From Flavimaribacter sp039888615 (lineage in GTDB: Bacteria; Pseudomonadota; Alphaproteobacteria; Rhizobiales; Rhizobiaceae): a stretch of 64,000 nucleotides of DNA. Positions 1 to 6,798 of the stretch are shown piece by piece (within the stretch, counting starts at the first letter, position 1; each line of letters begins with the position of its first letter). The DNA lies in assembly GCA_039888615.1 (NCBI GenBank), contig JBDQQS010000012.1; one strand, given 5' to 3'. Under the pieces are notes generated by a model that was not told the origin of the DNA, did no database searches, and saw only the letters and a list, made by a program, of their open reading frames with translations. The translations under genes and the position numbers were made by a program.

Positions 1-2
1 AG

Positions 3-116
3 GCGAAAGCTCGAACATATGAAGACCTTTGGAAGGCCGTCGGACATGTCTGCAGCCTGTTCACACCGCAAGAATGCTGGAACTACTTCAGATCAACAGG
101 ATGCGTTGCATACTAA
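3..116 (+). pseudogene. C-terminal fragment of an IS630-family transposase (runs off the left edge)
   Basis: The frame opens at the window edge and reads about 37 residues ending in CVAY before a TAA stop. The segments ARTYEDLWKAVG and FTPQECWNYFRSTG match the way IS630-family (DDE, mariner-like) transposases end. Only the tail is visible, so it cannot be told whether the element is intact outside the window. It lies outside the integrated island, in the original downstream flank of tRNA-Gly. The call rests on motif memory of the family, not on a database search. Confidence 0.6.
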
Positions 117-313
117 TCGCCCGTTGCTCTAGCCGACTATATCGGTAATGATCCTTGATAAAAGGCGTTGTAAAATCGATCTTGTGGATTCCCATCTACT
201 CCCTCGACACTGCGATTACACGCCACCGCAATTTCAAAAACGTGTAACCCTCAGGTAACCGCGGTCTTCCCAGTGCCCTGGTTGCAAGCATGCGAAAACA
301 CGGCTCATACCGC

Positions 314-334
314 AAAAAACCCCGTCTTTCCGGG
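314..334 (-). terminator. Probable intrinsic terminator, originally downstream of tRNA-Gly
   Basis: Read on the minus strand, a CCCG/CGGG stem with a six-base loop is followed by G and six T. It lies just outside the left island repeat, about 20 bases beyond what would be the tRNA 3' end if the island were removed. I infer it is the native tRNA-Gly(GCC) terminator, now separated from the gene by 36 kb. The stem is only four base pairs, so the call is moderate. Confidence 0.45.
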
Positions 335-350
335 CAATTGGAATTTTTGA

Positions 351-405
351 AAATTGGAGCGGGCGATGAGATTCGAACTCACGACCCCAACCTTGGCAAG
401 GTTGT
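351..405. repeat. Left attachment site (tRNA-Gly 3' fragment, 55-bp direct repeat)
   Basis: These 55 bases are identical to 36727-36781. Read on the minus strand they hold the anticodon arm, T arm, acceptor 3' strand and CCA end of tRNA-Gly, plus four bases beyond. The 5' half of the tRNA is absent, so this is a recombination scar and not a tRNA gene. Confidence 0.9.
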
Positions 406-506
406 TACCCTAGATACCGGGCATTCCTGAAGATTACGTAACTGTACTGAATTCGTTTGATATTCGGTACTTTGACGTTTAGTGTGTTACCGGAAATTAC
501 CGAAAT

Positions 507-525
507 GGTGACTACATGGTGACTA
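507..525 (+). repeat. 19-bp arm-type site near the left island end
   Basis: GGTGACTACATGGTGACTA, itself two GGTGACTA units 11 bp apart, occurs here and again at 36644-36662 in the same orientation. It lies about 100 bp inside the left repeat and just before the integrase gene. Position and repetition fit arm-type binding sites for a tyrosine recombinase. Function is inferred. Confidence 0.55.
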
Positions 526-544
526 TTTCTACAGGATAGTGCGG

Positions 545-1852
545 GTGACCGAAAATCAGAAGCCAATCAAGCTGACCAAATCCGCAGTGGACAAACTTCC
601 GGTTCGAGAGAAACCTTACTTTGTCTTCGATTCCACGCACAAAGGGTTCTCAGTCAGGGTCAGTCCAACCGGCGCGAAGACTTGGCAGGTGGAGTATCGT
701 CCTTACCCTGGCGGCCGCGGTGTCAAGATGAGGCGTATTGCTCTCGGCTCAAACAAAGCTCTCACACCGGAGCAGGCGCGGGACAAGGCAAAGGCCATAC
801 TCGCTGATGTCGCCAAAGGTGGAGATCCTGCTAAAGATCGTGCTGCCAAGCGCAAAGAGCTCACTGTTGCTCAACTGATCGGCCTCTATGAGGAGGAAGG
901 CTGTTATGTGCTACGCGGCATCCGCCAAGGACAACCGATGAAGCCTACGACCAAAGCATATACTTTGGCCAGGCTACGTAATCACGTCGTCCCGATAATT
1001 GGCGACTTGCGGATAACCAATGTCGCAGAAGGTGACATCGAAAAGATGGTCCGGATGATCACTGCCGGGAAGACTGCGAAGAATGAGAAGAAGGACGGCA
1101 GAGGACGCGTTATCGTCAAAGGTGGTGAAGGCGCGGCGCGTAAGGTTGCCCGCGATCTCTCCGCTGTGTTTACATTCGCAATTCGAAGGAAACTGGTTAC
1201 CGAGAATCCCTGCAAGAATGCCGCGATCCGCAAGACGGACAATCAAAGAACCAGATACTTGACCATGGCTGAAATCCAGCGTCTTGGCGAAGCTCTCGAC
1301 ACTCTCCAAGAGCAAGGCGTAAATCCAAAGGCGCTCAACATTGCTCGATTGTGGGCGCTGACAGGATGCCGTCGAGATGAGATTGCCGGGCTGAAATGGG
1401 ATGAAGTCGATTTCGAGCATTCCTGCCTGATGCTCGATGACAGCAAGACTGGACGAAGTGTCCGCCCTCTTGCAGCGTCGGCGCTTGCCCTACTTTCGGA
1501 GATCCCGAGAGAGGATGAGTCCCCATACGTGTTTCCGGCTACAACCGGGAACGGACATTTTCAGGGTACGAAACGGGTGTGGCCAAAGGCAATCGAATTG
1601 GCAAAGTTGCCTGGCGTCTCGCCTCACACGCTCAGACACACTCTCGGATCATCTGCGATATCTGTAGGCGAGACGATGGCAATGACTGGTGCAATTCTTG
1701 GTCACGCCAATCCTCGGTCGACGGCGATCTATGCGCATGTCCAACGCGATCCGGCAGCACAGGCGACAGCGAGAGCGGTGGAGCCGATAGCAGCAGCATT
1801 GAAACGTAAGTCGTCGGGTGATGTTGTGCCACTCAAGCGGGAGGCTGAATGA
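545..1852 (+). CDS. int: Site-specific tyrosine recombinase (island integrase)
   Basis: About 435 residues, the usual length for tRNA-targeting phage/island integrases. The N-terminus is a DUF4102-type arm-binding domain (LTKSAVDKLP, FVFDSTHKGFSVRVSPTGAKTW), then a core-binding domain at roughly 105-225 and a catalytic domain. Visible catalytic residues are Arg in TGCRRDE, Lys in DDSKTGR, His-Leu-Arg in PHTLRHT, His in GHAN and Tyr in STAIYAHV. I prefer the GTG at 545, eight bases after an AGGA, over the in-frame GTG at 539. It probably catalyses integration and excision at the 3' end of tRNA-Gly. Confidence 0.93.
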   Translation: MTENQKPIKLTKSAVDKLPVREKPYFVFDSTHKGFSVRVSPTGAKTWQVEYRPYPGGRGVKMRRIALGSNKALTPEQARDKAKAILADVAKGGDPAKDRAAKRKELTVAQLIGLYEEEGCYVLRGIRQGQPMKPTTKAYTLARLRNHVVPIIGDLRITNVAEGDIEKMVRMITAGKTAKNEKKDGRGRVIVKGGEGAARKVARDLSAVFTFAIRRKLVTENPCKNAAIRKTDNQRTRYLTMAEIQRLGEALDTLQEQGVNPKALNIARLWALTGCRRDEIAGLKWDEVDFEHSCLMLDDSKTGRSVRPLAASALALLSEIPREDESPYVFPATTGNGHFQGTKRVWPKAIELAKLPGVSPHTLRHTLGSSAISVGETMAMTGAILGHANPRSTAIYAHVQRDPAAQATARAVEPIAAALKRKSSGDVVPLKREAE

Positions 1853-1853
1853 A

Positions 1854-2642
1854 TTGGGAAATTTCACGCCGCGTGTTGATAACTCAACTTTTGCGCCTGA
1901 AGAAGGCGAGTTGCCGCCCAAATTCAAGCTTGGAGAACAAAAAAAGACCGCACTGTCTCAGATATTGAGCGCGGACATTCCGGATGCAGCATTCGAAAGC
2001 TTGGAAGAGATTTGTAATAATTTTTTGTACTGGAGAATTTTAGAGTGCGGTGCCGATCAACGAAAAAGCAGAGAATCAGCCATCCAAAGGATGCGAGAAC
2101 TCTGTAAGGATTTTGCAGATCTTGCGCACCGACTCCGAGAACCGGAATCAGATGTTACTTACGATATCGCTGAAAAAATTGGCCCACTATTAAACAAGCA
2201 ACGCCTCCTTATCGATGGCAATCGGCTTGAGTCCCGCGAAACGAAGTCAAACAAAGTTCAGAAGGGATCGAAAAATCAAAAGCTGCTCCTGCGAGTCGAC
2301 ATCCAACTTCTAGCGAAGATTGCTCAGAATGTGGAAGTCACGATCGAAGAGGTTCAAAAGGAATATGCTAGAGAGGATCAAGCCAGCTTCAAGAAGGGCA
2401 AAGGCGATGCCTTCGACATTTGGCTGATGAAGATACGTAGATGGGCAGAGGCAGCAGGCTTAAGGCATAGTGAGAAAAATGCAAAAGGTGAGCCAAGTGA
2501 TTTCGCTAGGCTTCTAAAAAGATTGAGCGATTTCATTGATCTAGAGTTACCTGAAGGAATGCAGGTACGAGCCCAATCAGCAAGCGCAATTGCAAAGCGT
2601 TTCGAAAAAGCGCGTGCCTATCAGAACCGTTCCCCCAAATAA
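1854..2642 (+). CDS. Hypothetical protein downstream of the integrase
   Basis: About 262 residues, charged and rich in Lys/Glu, with no signal peptide or membrane segment and no family I recognise. The only well-placed start is a TTG at 1854, nine bases after GGGAGG; the upstream in-frame ATGs at 1818 and 1821 lie inside the integrase gene. Translation would be coupled to the integrase stop. It is more AT-rich than its neighbours, as expected of island accessory genes. The 3' part (KGDAFDIWLMKIRRWAEAAGL) looks helical. Function unknown. Confidence 0.6.
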   Translation: MGNFTPRVDNSTFAPEEGELPPKFKLGEQKKTALSQILSADIPDAAFESLEEICNNFLYWRILECGADQRKSRESAIQRMRELCKDFADLAHRLREPESDVTYDIAEKIGPLLNKQRLLIDGNRLESRETKSNKVQKGSKNQKLLLRVDIQLLAKIAQNVEVTIEEVQKEYAREDQASFKKGKGDAFDIWLMKIRRWAEAAGLRHSEKNAKGEPSDFARLLKRLSDFIDLELPEGMQVRAQSASAIAKRFEKARAYQNRSPK

Positions 2643-2679
2643 TCGCGACAACTGAAAAGTATAAATCGGAATCCGTAAA

Positions 2680-2694
2680 GACACCGGCGGTGTC
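2680..2694. repeat. 15-bp perfect palindrome upstream of the AlpA-like gene
   Basis: GACACCG and CGGTGTC flank a single central G. It lies 47 bp upstream of the next start codon, directly before another hairpin. It could be an operator or a short stem in the leader RNA. There is no T-run, so an intrinsic terminator is unlikely. Confidence 0.4.
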
Positions 2695-2697
2695 AAG

Positions 2698-2737
2698 TTC
2701 CTCGTGCTTACCGCAACTAGCGGCAAACTACGAGGAA
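2698..2737 (+). promoter_or_regulatory. Leader hairpin that hides the Shine-Dalgarno of the AlpA-like gene
   Basis: TTCCTCGT (2698-2705) pairs perfectly with ACGAGGAA (2730-2737), and CCGC (2711-2714) pairs inside it with GCGG (2720-2723). The outer 3' arm contains GAGGA, the ribosome binding site for the ATG at 2742. Translation would need this stem to open. Pairing is seen in the sequence; regulation is inferred. Confidence 0.5.
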
Positions 2738-2741
2738 ACCC

Positions 2742-2948
2742 ATGAGCGAGATTTCAAGCCGTCCGAAATACAGGACAAAACCAACTTCTGATCACTACGG
2801 CATCCCAGAGCAAACCTTGAACAACTGGCGCTGCACTGGTGACGGACCCCCCTTCTACAAAGTCGGCCGGATCGTCTTGTACGACTGGTGCGAGGTTGAT
2901 GATTGGCTGAAAGCCAAGCGTCGCGCCTCAACGAGCGTAGCAGCGTGA
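2742..2948 (+). CDS. AlpA/excisionase-like helix-turn-helix protein
   Basis: A 68-residue protein with a winged-helix pattern of the MerR/AlpA type: SDHYGIPEQTLNNWRCTGDGPPFYKVGRIVLYDWCEVDDWL, in which the second helix and a beta wing are followed by a WL anchor. Such proteins act as recombination directionality factors or early regulators in islands and satellites. It begins a run of overlapping genes up to 5241. Its ribosome binding site is inside a hairpin, so expression may be controlled at translation. Whether it is the excisionase for the integrase or a regulator of the downstream operon cannot be decided. Confidence 0.75.
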   Translation: MSEISSRPKYRTKPTSDHYGIPEQTLNNWRCTGDGPPFYKVGRIVLYDWCEVDDWLKAKRRASTSVAA

Positions 2949-2957
2949 GGTGTTTTG

Positions 2958-3170
2958 ATGACATCTCATATGGAAGACCCGGCACCGCAGGGCACTGCGG
3001 ACCGGGCCGGTAAACTCGAAATTGTTGCAGAGCATTTCGATACCGAAACGAATACCACGTCCAAAGCACTACGTCTAGCAGAAGCTCGTATCCGTGAGCG
3101 TTACGGCTTGCCGGGAGTTCGTGCTCGACTGGTTGCCCGCCTCGCGAACCTCGGAGGTGAGCAGTCATGA
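2958..3170 (+). CDS. Small hypothetical phage-type protein
   Basis: A 70-residue acidic/basic protein starting at an ATG seven bases after GAGG. Its 3' end overlaps the next gene by four bases, which ties it into the early operon. The sequence (EHFDTETNTTSKALRLAEAR) looks helical, with no known motif. Function unknown. Confidence 0.6.
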   Translation: MTSHMEDPAPQGTADRAGKLEIVAEHFDTETNTTSKALRLAEARIRERYGLPGVRARLVARLANLGGEQS

Positions 3171-3433
3171 GGAAGATCACCCGAAAAGAGAGCGGCGACG
3201 ACTACACACCCGTCATTCATCAACACGGCAAGTACCGCGTCATCGTCTGCCGCGACCACCTTCAATGGATTCTGCAACGCCGTAAAGGCGGCCCAGGAAG
3301 TGAATGGCGGGGTATCAGCTACTGCCGGACCAGCGCCTCGCTAATCAGCAAGTGGTCCCGGCTCACGGGAGAAATTGACCCGCCTGCACTGGACTGCCTT
3401 CCCTCGCGTATCGAGGGAGGGCTGGCGCGATGA
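3167..3433 (+). CDS. Small hypothetical protein in the early operon
   Basis: An 88-residue protein whose ATG overlaps the previous stop codon (ATGA) and whose own stop overlaps the next ATG. The central part (YRVIVCRDHLQWILQRRK and SEWRGISYCRTSASLI) resembles short conserved proteins in rhizobial phages and islands, but I cannot assign a function. No signal peptide or membrane segment. Confidence 0.6.
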   Translation: MRKITRKESGDDYTPVIHQHGKYRVIVCRDHLQWILQRRKGGPGSEWRGISYCRTSASLISKWSRLTGEIDPPALDCLPSRIEGGLAR

Positions 3434-3714
3434 CCAGAATCAATCTTGTTGTCACTCAATCCGCCAAGCCCAATTGTTTCAACGTCGACGCTGGAAGGCA
3501 GCGTATCGTCACAGAAGCGGCTGATCCTCATCATGAAGCCTGCAAAGCGCTCGTCGCAATGGGGTGCAAGCGTGGCAGCGCCGTTTTCCTCCGATACCTC
3601 TCGGGCGAGTACCGCCCTATCGAAACAATGTCCATCCAATGGGGCGCAAGGCATTCTACTTGCGGTCACCTTCCCAAGCGGTACCGAACTGGTCGACAGG
3701 GAGGCGCGTCATGA
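3430..3714 (+). CDS. Small hypothetical protein in the early operon
   Basis: A 94-residue protein with four-base overlaps at both ends, which is the main reason for accepting it. The C-terminus is basic (GHLPKRYRTGRQGG) and there are a few cysteines, but no recognisable metal site or domain. Function unknown. Confidence 0.5.
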   Translation: MTRINLVVTQSAKPNCFNVDAGRQRIVTEAADPHHEACKALVAMGCKRGSAVFLRYLSGEYRPIETMSIQWGARHSTCGHLPKRYRTGRQGGAS

Positions 3715-4250
3715 GAGGAGTAATCCGAGACACCCTCCCGCTCACCTATGAGCGTGCCCATGAACGTCTTCGGTATTGTCGGGAAACAGGACGGCTTACA
3801 TGGAGGTCACATCGCTGCCGTACAGCAATCGGCAAACCTGCCGGGGCTGTCTGCGGCAAATATGTTCAGATCTGCATAGATGGTGAGAACTACAAGGCTC
3901 ATCGTGTCATCTGGCTAATGGAAAAAGGCAAATGGCCCGAATGTCTTGTCGACCATCGCGACGGCGACGGCATCAACAACCGTTGGCGCAATCTCCGCGC
4001 TGCGAACTACAAAGAGAACGCCCGAAACAAGCGCCCAGGGACACGCAACACTACAGGCTATGTCGGCGTATGCCCTGACAAGGCTTCCGGTAAGTTCGAA
4101 GCCCATATCGGCGTTGAGGGCCGTACCGTCCATCTTGGTCGGTTCCAATGCATCGAGGATGCTGTTGCCGAACGTTGTCGTGCCGAGCGGCATTATTTCG
4201 GCTGCTTCGCTTGGCAGGCGGCGCGGTACAGTGTGGGAGGTGTGCGGTGA
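3711..4250 (+). CDS. HNH endonuclease with an AP2-like DNA-binding region
   Basis: 179 residues from the ATG at 3711, preceded by GGGAGG and overlapping the previous stop. The middle carries the HNH_3 pattern: HRVIWLMEKGKWPECLVDHRDGDGINNRWRNLRAAN, with the invariant His-Arg-Asp and Asn residues. The C-terminal part (TGYVGVCPDKASGKFEAHI...HLGRFQCIEDAVAE) is the AP2-like fold common in phage homing nucleases. The frame extends upstream to 3564 but only as overlap with the previous gene. It is probably a DNA nicking or cutting enzyme, either a homing nuclease or a helper in replication or packaging. Confidence 0.85.
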   Translation: MRGVIRDTLPLTYERAHERLRYCRETGRLTWRSHRCRTAIGKPAGAVCGKYVQICIDGENYKAHRVIWLMEKGKWPECLVDHRDGDGINNRWRNLRAANYKENARNKRPGTRNTTGYVGVCPDKASGKFEAHIGVEGRTVHLGRFQCIEDAVAERCRAERHYFGCFAWQAARYSVGGVR

Positions 4251-4921
4251 CTGATAAATGCACCACCATAGACAAGACGGCACTCCAGGACTTCACTTCC
4301 CGGAAGCTTGATCTGATCGACGCGATCACCTGCGATGCCGACCTCAGCGACACAGCGAAGCTCGTCGGCATTCGTATTCTTCAGCATGTCAACCACGAAA
4401 CTGGGCTTGCTAATCCCTCCGAGGAAAGGATCGCAGCTCAGTTGAAGAAATCTCCCGATACAGTGAAACGTGCCGTCAGGGAACTCAAGAAGCATTGGGT
4501 GAGCTGCGGTCGACCCGACCGGCAAAGGAGCAATGTTTATCGGTTTCTCAAGAACCGGATCAACCACGTCATCGACGCGACTATCATCCGGGAGGAAGAA
4601 GCCAGGGAGCGGTCAATCAGAAAACAAAAGGCTCGCTACGACAGGGCAAAAATGCCCCCTCAGGATTGCGCCGACAGGGCAAATGACGCCGTGTTCGACA
4701 GGGCAAATACAACACAGTCCGACAGGGCAAAAATGCCCCCTAAACACCTACATAAGAACTACCTATACGGAACACCTATGGAGTCTCAGCTTATGAAAGA
4801 GGTAGTTGTGTTAGGGCAGAGGGCGGTACCTGAACCCTTCAAAGACACTGACACAGATCAGTCAGAAACTGACGATCCCCAAGAGACAAATTCCTACAAA
4901 ATGATGAGTGGAGGTTCATGA
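4247..4921 (+). CDS. Helix-turn-helix replication-type protein with internal repeats
   Basis: 224 residues from a GTG at 4247 that overlaps the previous stop (GTGA) and follows GGGAGG. Residues about 15-100 form an HTH_36-type winged helix (LSDTAKLVGIRILQHVN, PSEERIAAQLKKSPDTVKRAVRELKKH) as in phage replication initiators. The middle encodes four DRAK/DRAN repeats, two followed by MPP, in a region otherwise poorly conserved in this family. The DNA below these repeats is iteron-like. By analogy with lambda O, the protein may bind an origin inside its own gene. Replication function is inferred from architecture. Confidence 0.7.
   Translation: MTDKCTTIDKTALQDFTSRKLDLIDAITCDADLSDTAKLVGIRILQHVNHETGLANPSEERIAAQLKKSPDTVKRAVRELKKHWVSCGRPDRQRSNVYRFLKNRINHVIDATIIREEEARERSIRKQKARYDRAKMPPQDCADRANDAVFDRANTTQSDRAKMPPKHLHKNYLYGTPMESQLMKEVVVLGQRAVPEPFKDTDTDQSETDDPQETNSYKMMSGGS
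4639..4741 (+). repeat. Four iteron-like direct repeats inside the replication-type gene
   Basis: CGACAGGGCAAA occurs at 4639, 4672, 4696 and 4720, spaced 33, 24 and 24 bp. The first and last copies are identical over 22 bp and each holds the inverted repeat GGGCA-AAAA-TGCCC. The spacing keeps the reading frame. It may be a replication origin or only a protein repeat. Confidence 0.55.
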
Positions 4922-4923
4922 CG

Positions 4924-5241
4924 ATGAAGACCGATCAGCTTGATCTGTTCAATCCTGGGCATTCAGCGCAGATCATCCCGTTTCCGAGCGATCGACTGAT
5001 TGGAAAGGCCAGACACGTGGCGGACGTCATCATATCGAAAAAGTCGGTCTCCGCTGCCAACTCCTACTGGCAGACGTCAGTTCTCAAACATTTCATTGCT
5101 CGTCTGGAAGCGCTCGGCTTCAACAAGTTGCGCATAGACAACGAGGTCAGAAGCTTCCATGACGCTGTATGTCGTGAACTGGCTCGGCGCGGTTGGTTCA
5201 ATCCCGGCAAAGAGCAAAACGGGCCACATGATGCGGCGTGA
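4924..5241 (+). CDS. DUF6074-like hypothetical protein
   Basis: About 105 residues. The pattern IIPFPSDRLIGKARHVADVIISK followed by a Tyr-Trp (SYWQTSVLKHFIARLEALGF) is typical of the short DUF6074 proteins in rhizobial phages and islands. The ATG at 4924 has GAGG nine bases upstream; the alternative ATG at 4918 would overlap the previous stop but sits too close to GAGG. It is the last gene of the early operon. Function unknown. Confidence 0.6.
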   Translation: MKTDQLDLFNPGHSAQIIPFPSDRLIGKARHVADVIISKKSVSAANSYWQTSVLKHFIARLEALGFNKLRIDNEVRSFHDAVCRELARRGWFNPGKEQNGPHDAA

Positions 5242-5321
5242 CGAGTTCGCTGTCCTACGAGCGACCGGCGTAAGAGAGGAGAGCCGGTTGCCCGCTATGC
5301 ATCATGTATTCCGACGAATAT

Positions 5322-5966
5322 TCAATCGGCTGCGAAGCAGTAGAAATAGCCGTTGCCGCCGGTGCTGCGAAGCGCATCGGCACTGCAACCCCGCGAGGCG
5401 TGTGCCGAGTTCCAGGACAGGTTTCCGCCGCCATGACGGTCATGGTGACCCACCTGCGCGCTGCCTTCTCCGCTGCTCGTCCAGTTGCCGCATGTATGGT
5501 CCTGGTCATCCGGAAAATAGGCAGTTCCGTCTTCCATCGTTCCGGTCAGTATGTCGTGCTCGTTGGTGTCGTCGCCCCGGCCCTTGATGCGGTTGCCGTT
5601 CTCGTCCAGCGCCGTCTCGTAGGAGATGGTGTCGTTGTAGAGATGCAGATCGGTGAGATTGGTGGCTATCAGCACGCCCTGGGCATTGTACCAGGGACCC
5701 TGGCCGATGCGGCTGCGGGCGCTGATGCCGCGCTTTCCATCTTCCTCCGTGCTGAGATAGGCGCGCCAGGTCCGGTTGCCGGCACCAACGGCTTCGGCAA
5801 GCTGCTGACAATGCGCGTCGGCTCCCTCGAGGCCACCAAGATCGCCGCCGTTTCCGAGCCCGACGCTGGTGACGAAAAAACCGATGGAGCGGTCTTCGCT
5901 CTGGGCGAAGGCAAGAACCGGCACGCAGGTCACGGCAAACAAGGCAGCAATCGTTCTGGTTTTCAT
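5322..5966 (-). CDS. Secreted lectin-fold (endostatin/collagen NC10-like) protein
   Basis: 214 residues with a clear signal peptide (MKTRTIAALFAVTCVPVLAFA). The mature part has the C-type-lectin-like pattern seen in bacterial proteins annotated as lectins: GLGNGGDLGGLEGADAHCQQLA, TWRAYLS, and a Trp/Cys/Gly-rich end (DQDHTCGNWTSSGEG...GNGYFYCFAAD) with cysteines placed for disulfides. AAGGAGG precedes the ATG. It stands alone on the opposite strand between two phage-type operons, the layout of a moron gene. Probably exported to bind glycans or surfaces; ligand unknown. Confidence 0.75.
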   Translation of the reverse strand: MKTRTIAALFAVTCVPVLAFAQSEDRSIGFFVTSVGLGNGGDLGGLEGADAHCQQLAEAVGAGNRTWRAYLSTEEDGKRGISARSRIGQGPWYNAQGVLIATNLTDLHLYNDTISYETALDENGNRIKGRGDDTNEHDILTGTMEDGTAYFPDDQDHTCGNWTSSGEGSAQVGHHDRHGGGNLSWNSAHASRGCSADALRSTGGNGYFYCFAAD

Positions 5967-6101
5967 GGTTTCCTCCTTATGGGGCGAGACTTCCGCTAAG
6001 TAATACTATTGTCACCCGCAGTTTATCGTCACTTGAACATTTCGTGATAGGCCTTGGCTCGGTCCTGCCGTCTCAAGTTCGGTCAGGGTTTGTTACGGCA
6101 T

Positions 6102-6129
6102 TTGCATTTCAATTGAAATCTGCTATACC
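6102..6129 (+). promoter_or_regulatory. Sigma-70-type promoter of the phage late-gene leader
   Basis: TTGCAT (6102-6107) and TATACC (6124-6129) are 16 bp apart. A palindrome lies directly downstream over the probable start site. A strong terminator-like hairpin follows 90 bp later, before the first gene at 6292. Confidence 0.5.
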
Positions 6130-6132
6130 CAA

Positions 6133-6150
6133 ATAGGAAATTATTCCTGA
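6133..6150. promoter_or_regulatory. Operator-like palindrome, copy 1
   Basis: ATAGGA, six bases, then TCCTGA. The same layout (ATAGGA-N6-TCCTAT) occurs at 30310-30327 upstream of another island gene. Here it overlaps the expected transcription start of the late-gene promoter, a normal place for a repressor. The regulator is not identified. Confidence 0.5.
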
Positions 6151-6216
6151 TTCAGTGACGATGACCGTGTTGCTGGTTTGAACGTCACTAACCCGACTTG
6201 CTCTGCGAGTTCCGAA

Positions 6217-6256
6217 GGTGTGTCACCCCGAAAGGGAGCGGACACGCCTTTTTTTT
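6217..6256 (+). terminator. Strong intrinsic terminator or attenuator in the late-gene leader
   Basis: GGTGTGTC (6217-6224) pairs with GACACGCC (6241-6248) over eight base pairs with one G-T, and eight T follow. The loop contains a small CCC-GAAA-GGG stem. It lies upstream of the genes from 6292 and downstream of a promoter, so the transcript is either a short RNA or is subject to antitermination. Confidence 0.75.
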
Positions 6257-6291
6257 GTGCTTGCAGGTAGACGAACCGAATGGAGGTTTTC

Positions 6292-6498
6292 ATGGAAGGT
6301 CTCGATTTCGACAACGGCGAAGCGGTCGCAATCTCGCTGAGCATCATGCCGGAGCAGCTTGAGCGGCTGCAGCACTTTGCTGACCAGGCGAAGGTATCTC
6401 TGGCTCGGTTCCTACGGGAAGGTGCGGAATTGCTCGCGGCAGAAATGGCTCAAGTCCATTCAGGCGCAGACGAAGACGGTATTGCGAGGCTTCATTGA
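6292..6498 (+). CDS. Small hypothetical phage-type protein
   Basis: 68 residues from the ATG at 6292; GGAGG six bases upstream favours it over the in-frame ATG at 6280. The sequence SLSIMPEQLERLQHFADQAKVSLARFLREGAELL has a strand-helix-helix look like ribbon-helix-helix proteins, but this is only a structural impression. First gene of the late-type operon that runs to 9497. Confidence 0.55.
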   Translation: MEGLDFDNGEAVAISLSIMPEQLERLQHFADQAKVSLARFLREGAELLAAEMAQVHSGADEDGIARLH

Positions 6499-6512
6499 AC
6501 AGGGAAGGCACC

Positions 6513-6785
6513 ATGAACGATCTGACGCCAGAACAACAGGAAGTGATGCGGGCCGTATTGAAGCGCGTGGACGAGGCGATTGAACGCGGTCCGGTCACCT
6601 TCAGCGTGACGCTTGAGCCAAAGCTGGCGCTTACCGGCGAACTGATGGCGGAAAAGGTCGGTGTGCCTCTGGAGCAGTTCGTCGCGGAGTGTGTGGATAT
6701 CGTCTGCCAGATGGAATCGAACTCCGTGAAGAAGGAAGCGGCTGCAGAAGCGATGCGGGAAGCCATCGGCGAAGCGGTACATTGA
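6513..6785 (+). CDS. Small hypothetical phage-type protein
   Basis: 90 residues from the ATG at 6513, with GGGAAGG upstream. The pattern resembles its upstream neighbour (a TFSVTLEPKLALTGELMAEKVGVPLEQFVAECVDIV segment with strand then two helices), so the two may be distant paralogues, possibly DNA-binding. It is spaced 13 bp from the next gene in the same operon. Confidence 0.55.
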   Translation: MNDLTPEQQEVMRAVLKRVDEAIERGPVTFSVTLEPKLALTGELMAEKVGVPLEQFVAECVDIVCQMESNSVKKEAAAEAMREAIGEAVH

Positions 6786-6798
6786 GGAAAGCAGGAAC

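Noticed and set aside
351..405. A second tRNA-Gly gene at the left end
   Set aside because: Only the 3' part is present; after base 405 the sequence departs from the tRNA and no D arm or 5' acceptor strand follows.
4639..4741. A CRISPR array
   Set aside because: Repeats are short, spacing is 24-33 bp in multiples of three, the stretch is within an open reading frame and no cas genes are near.
5304..5999. A 231-residue plus-strand gene
   Set aside because: Antisense to the lectin-fold gene, which has the signal peptide and ribosome binding site.
6141..6347. A 68-residue minus-strand gene
   Set aside because: It runs through a plus-strand promoter-terminator leader and has no ribosome binding site.
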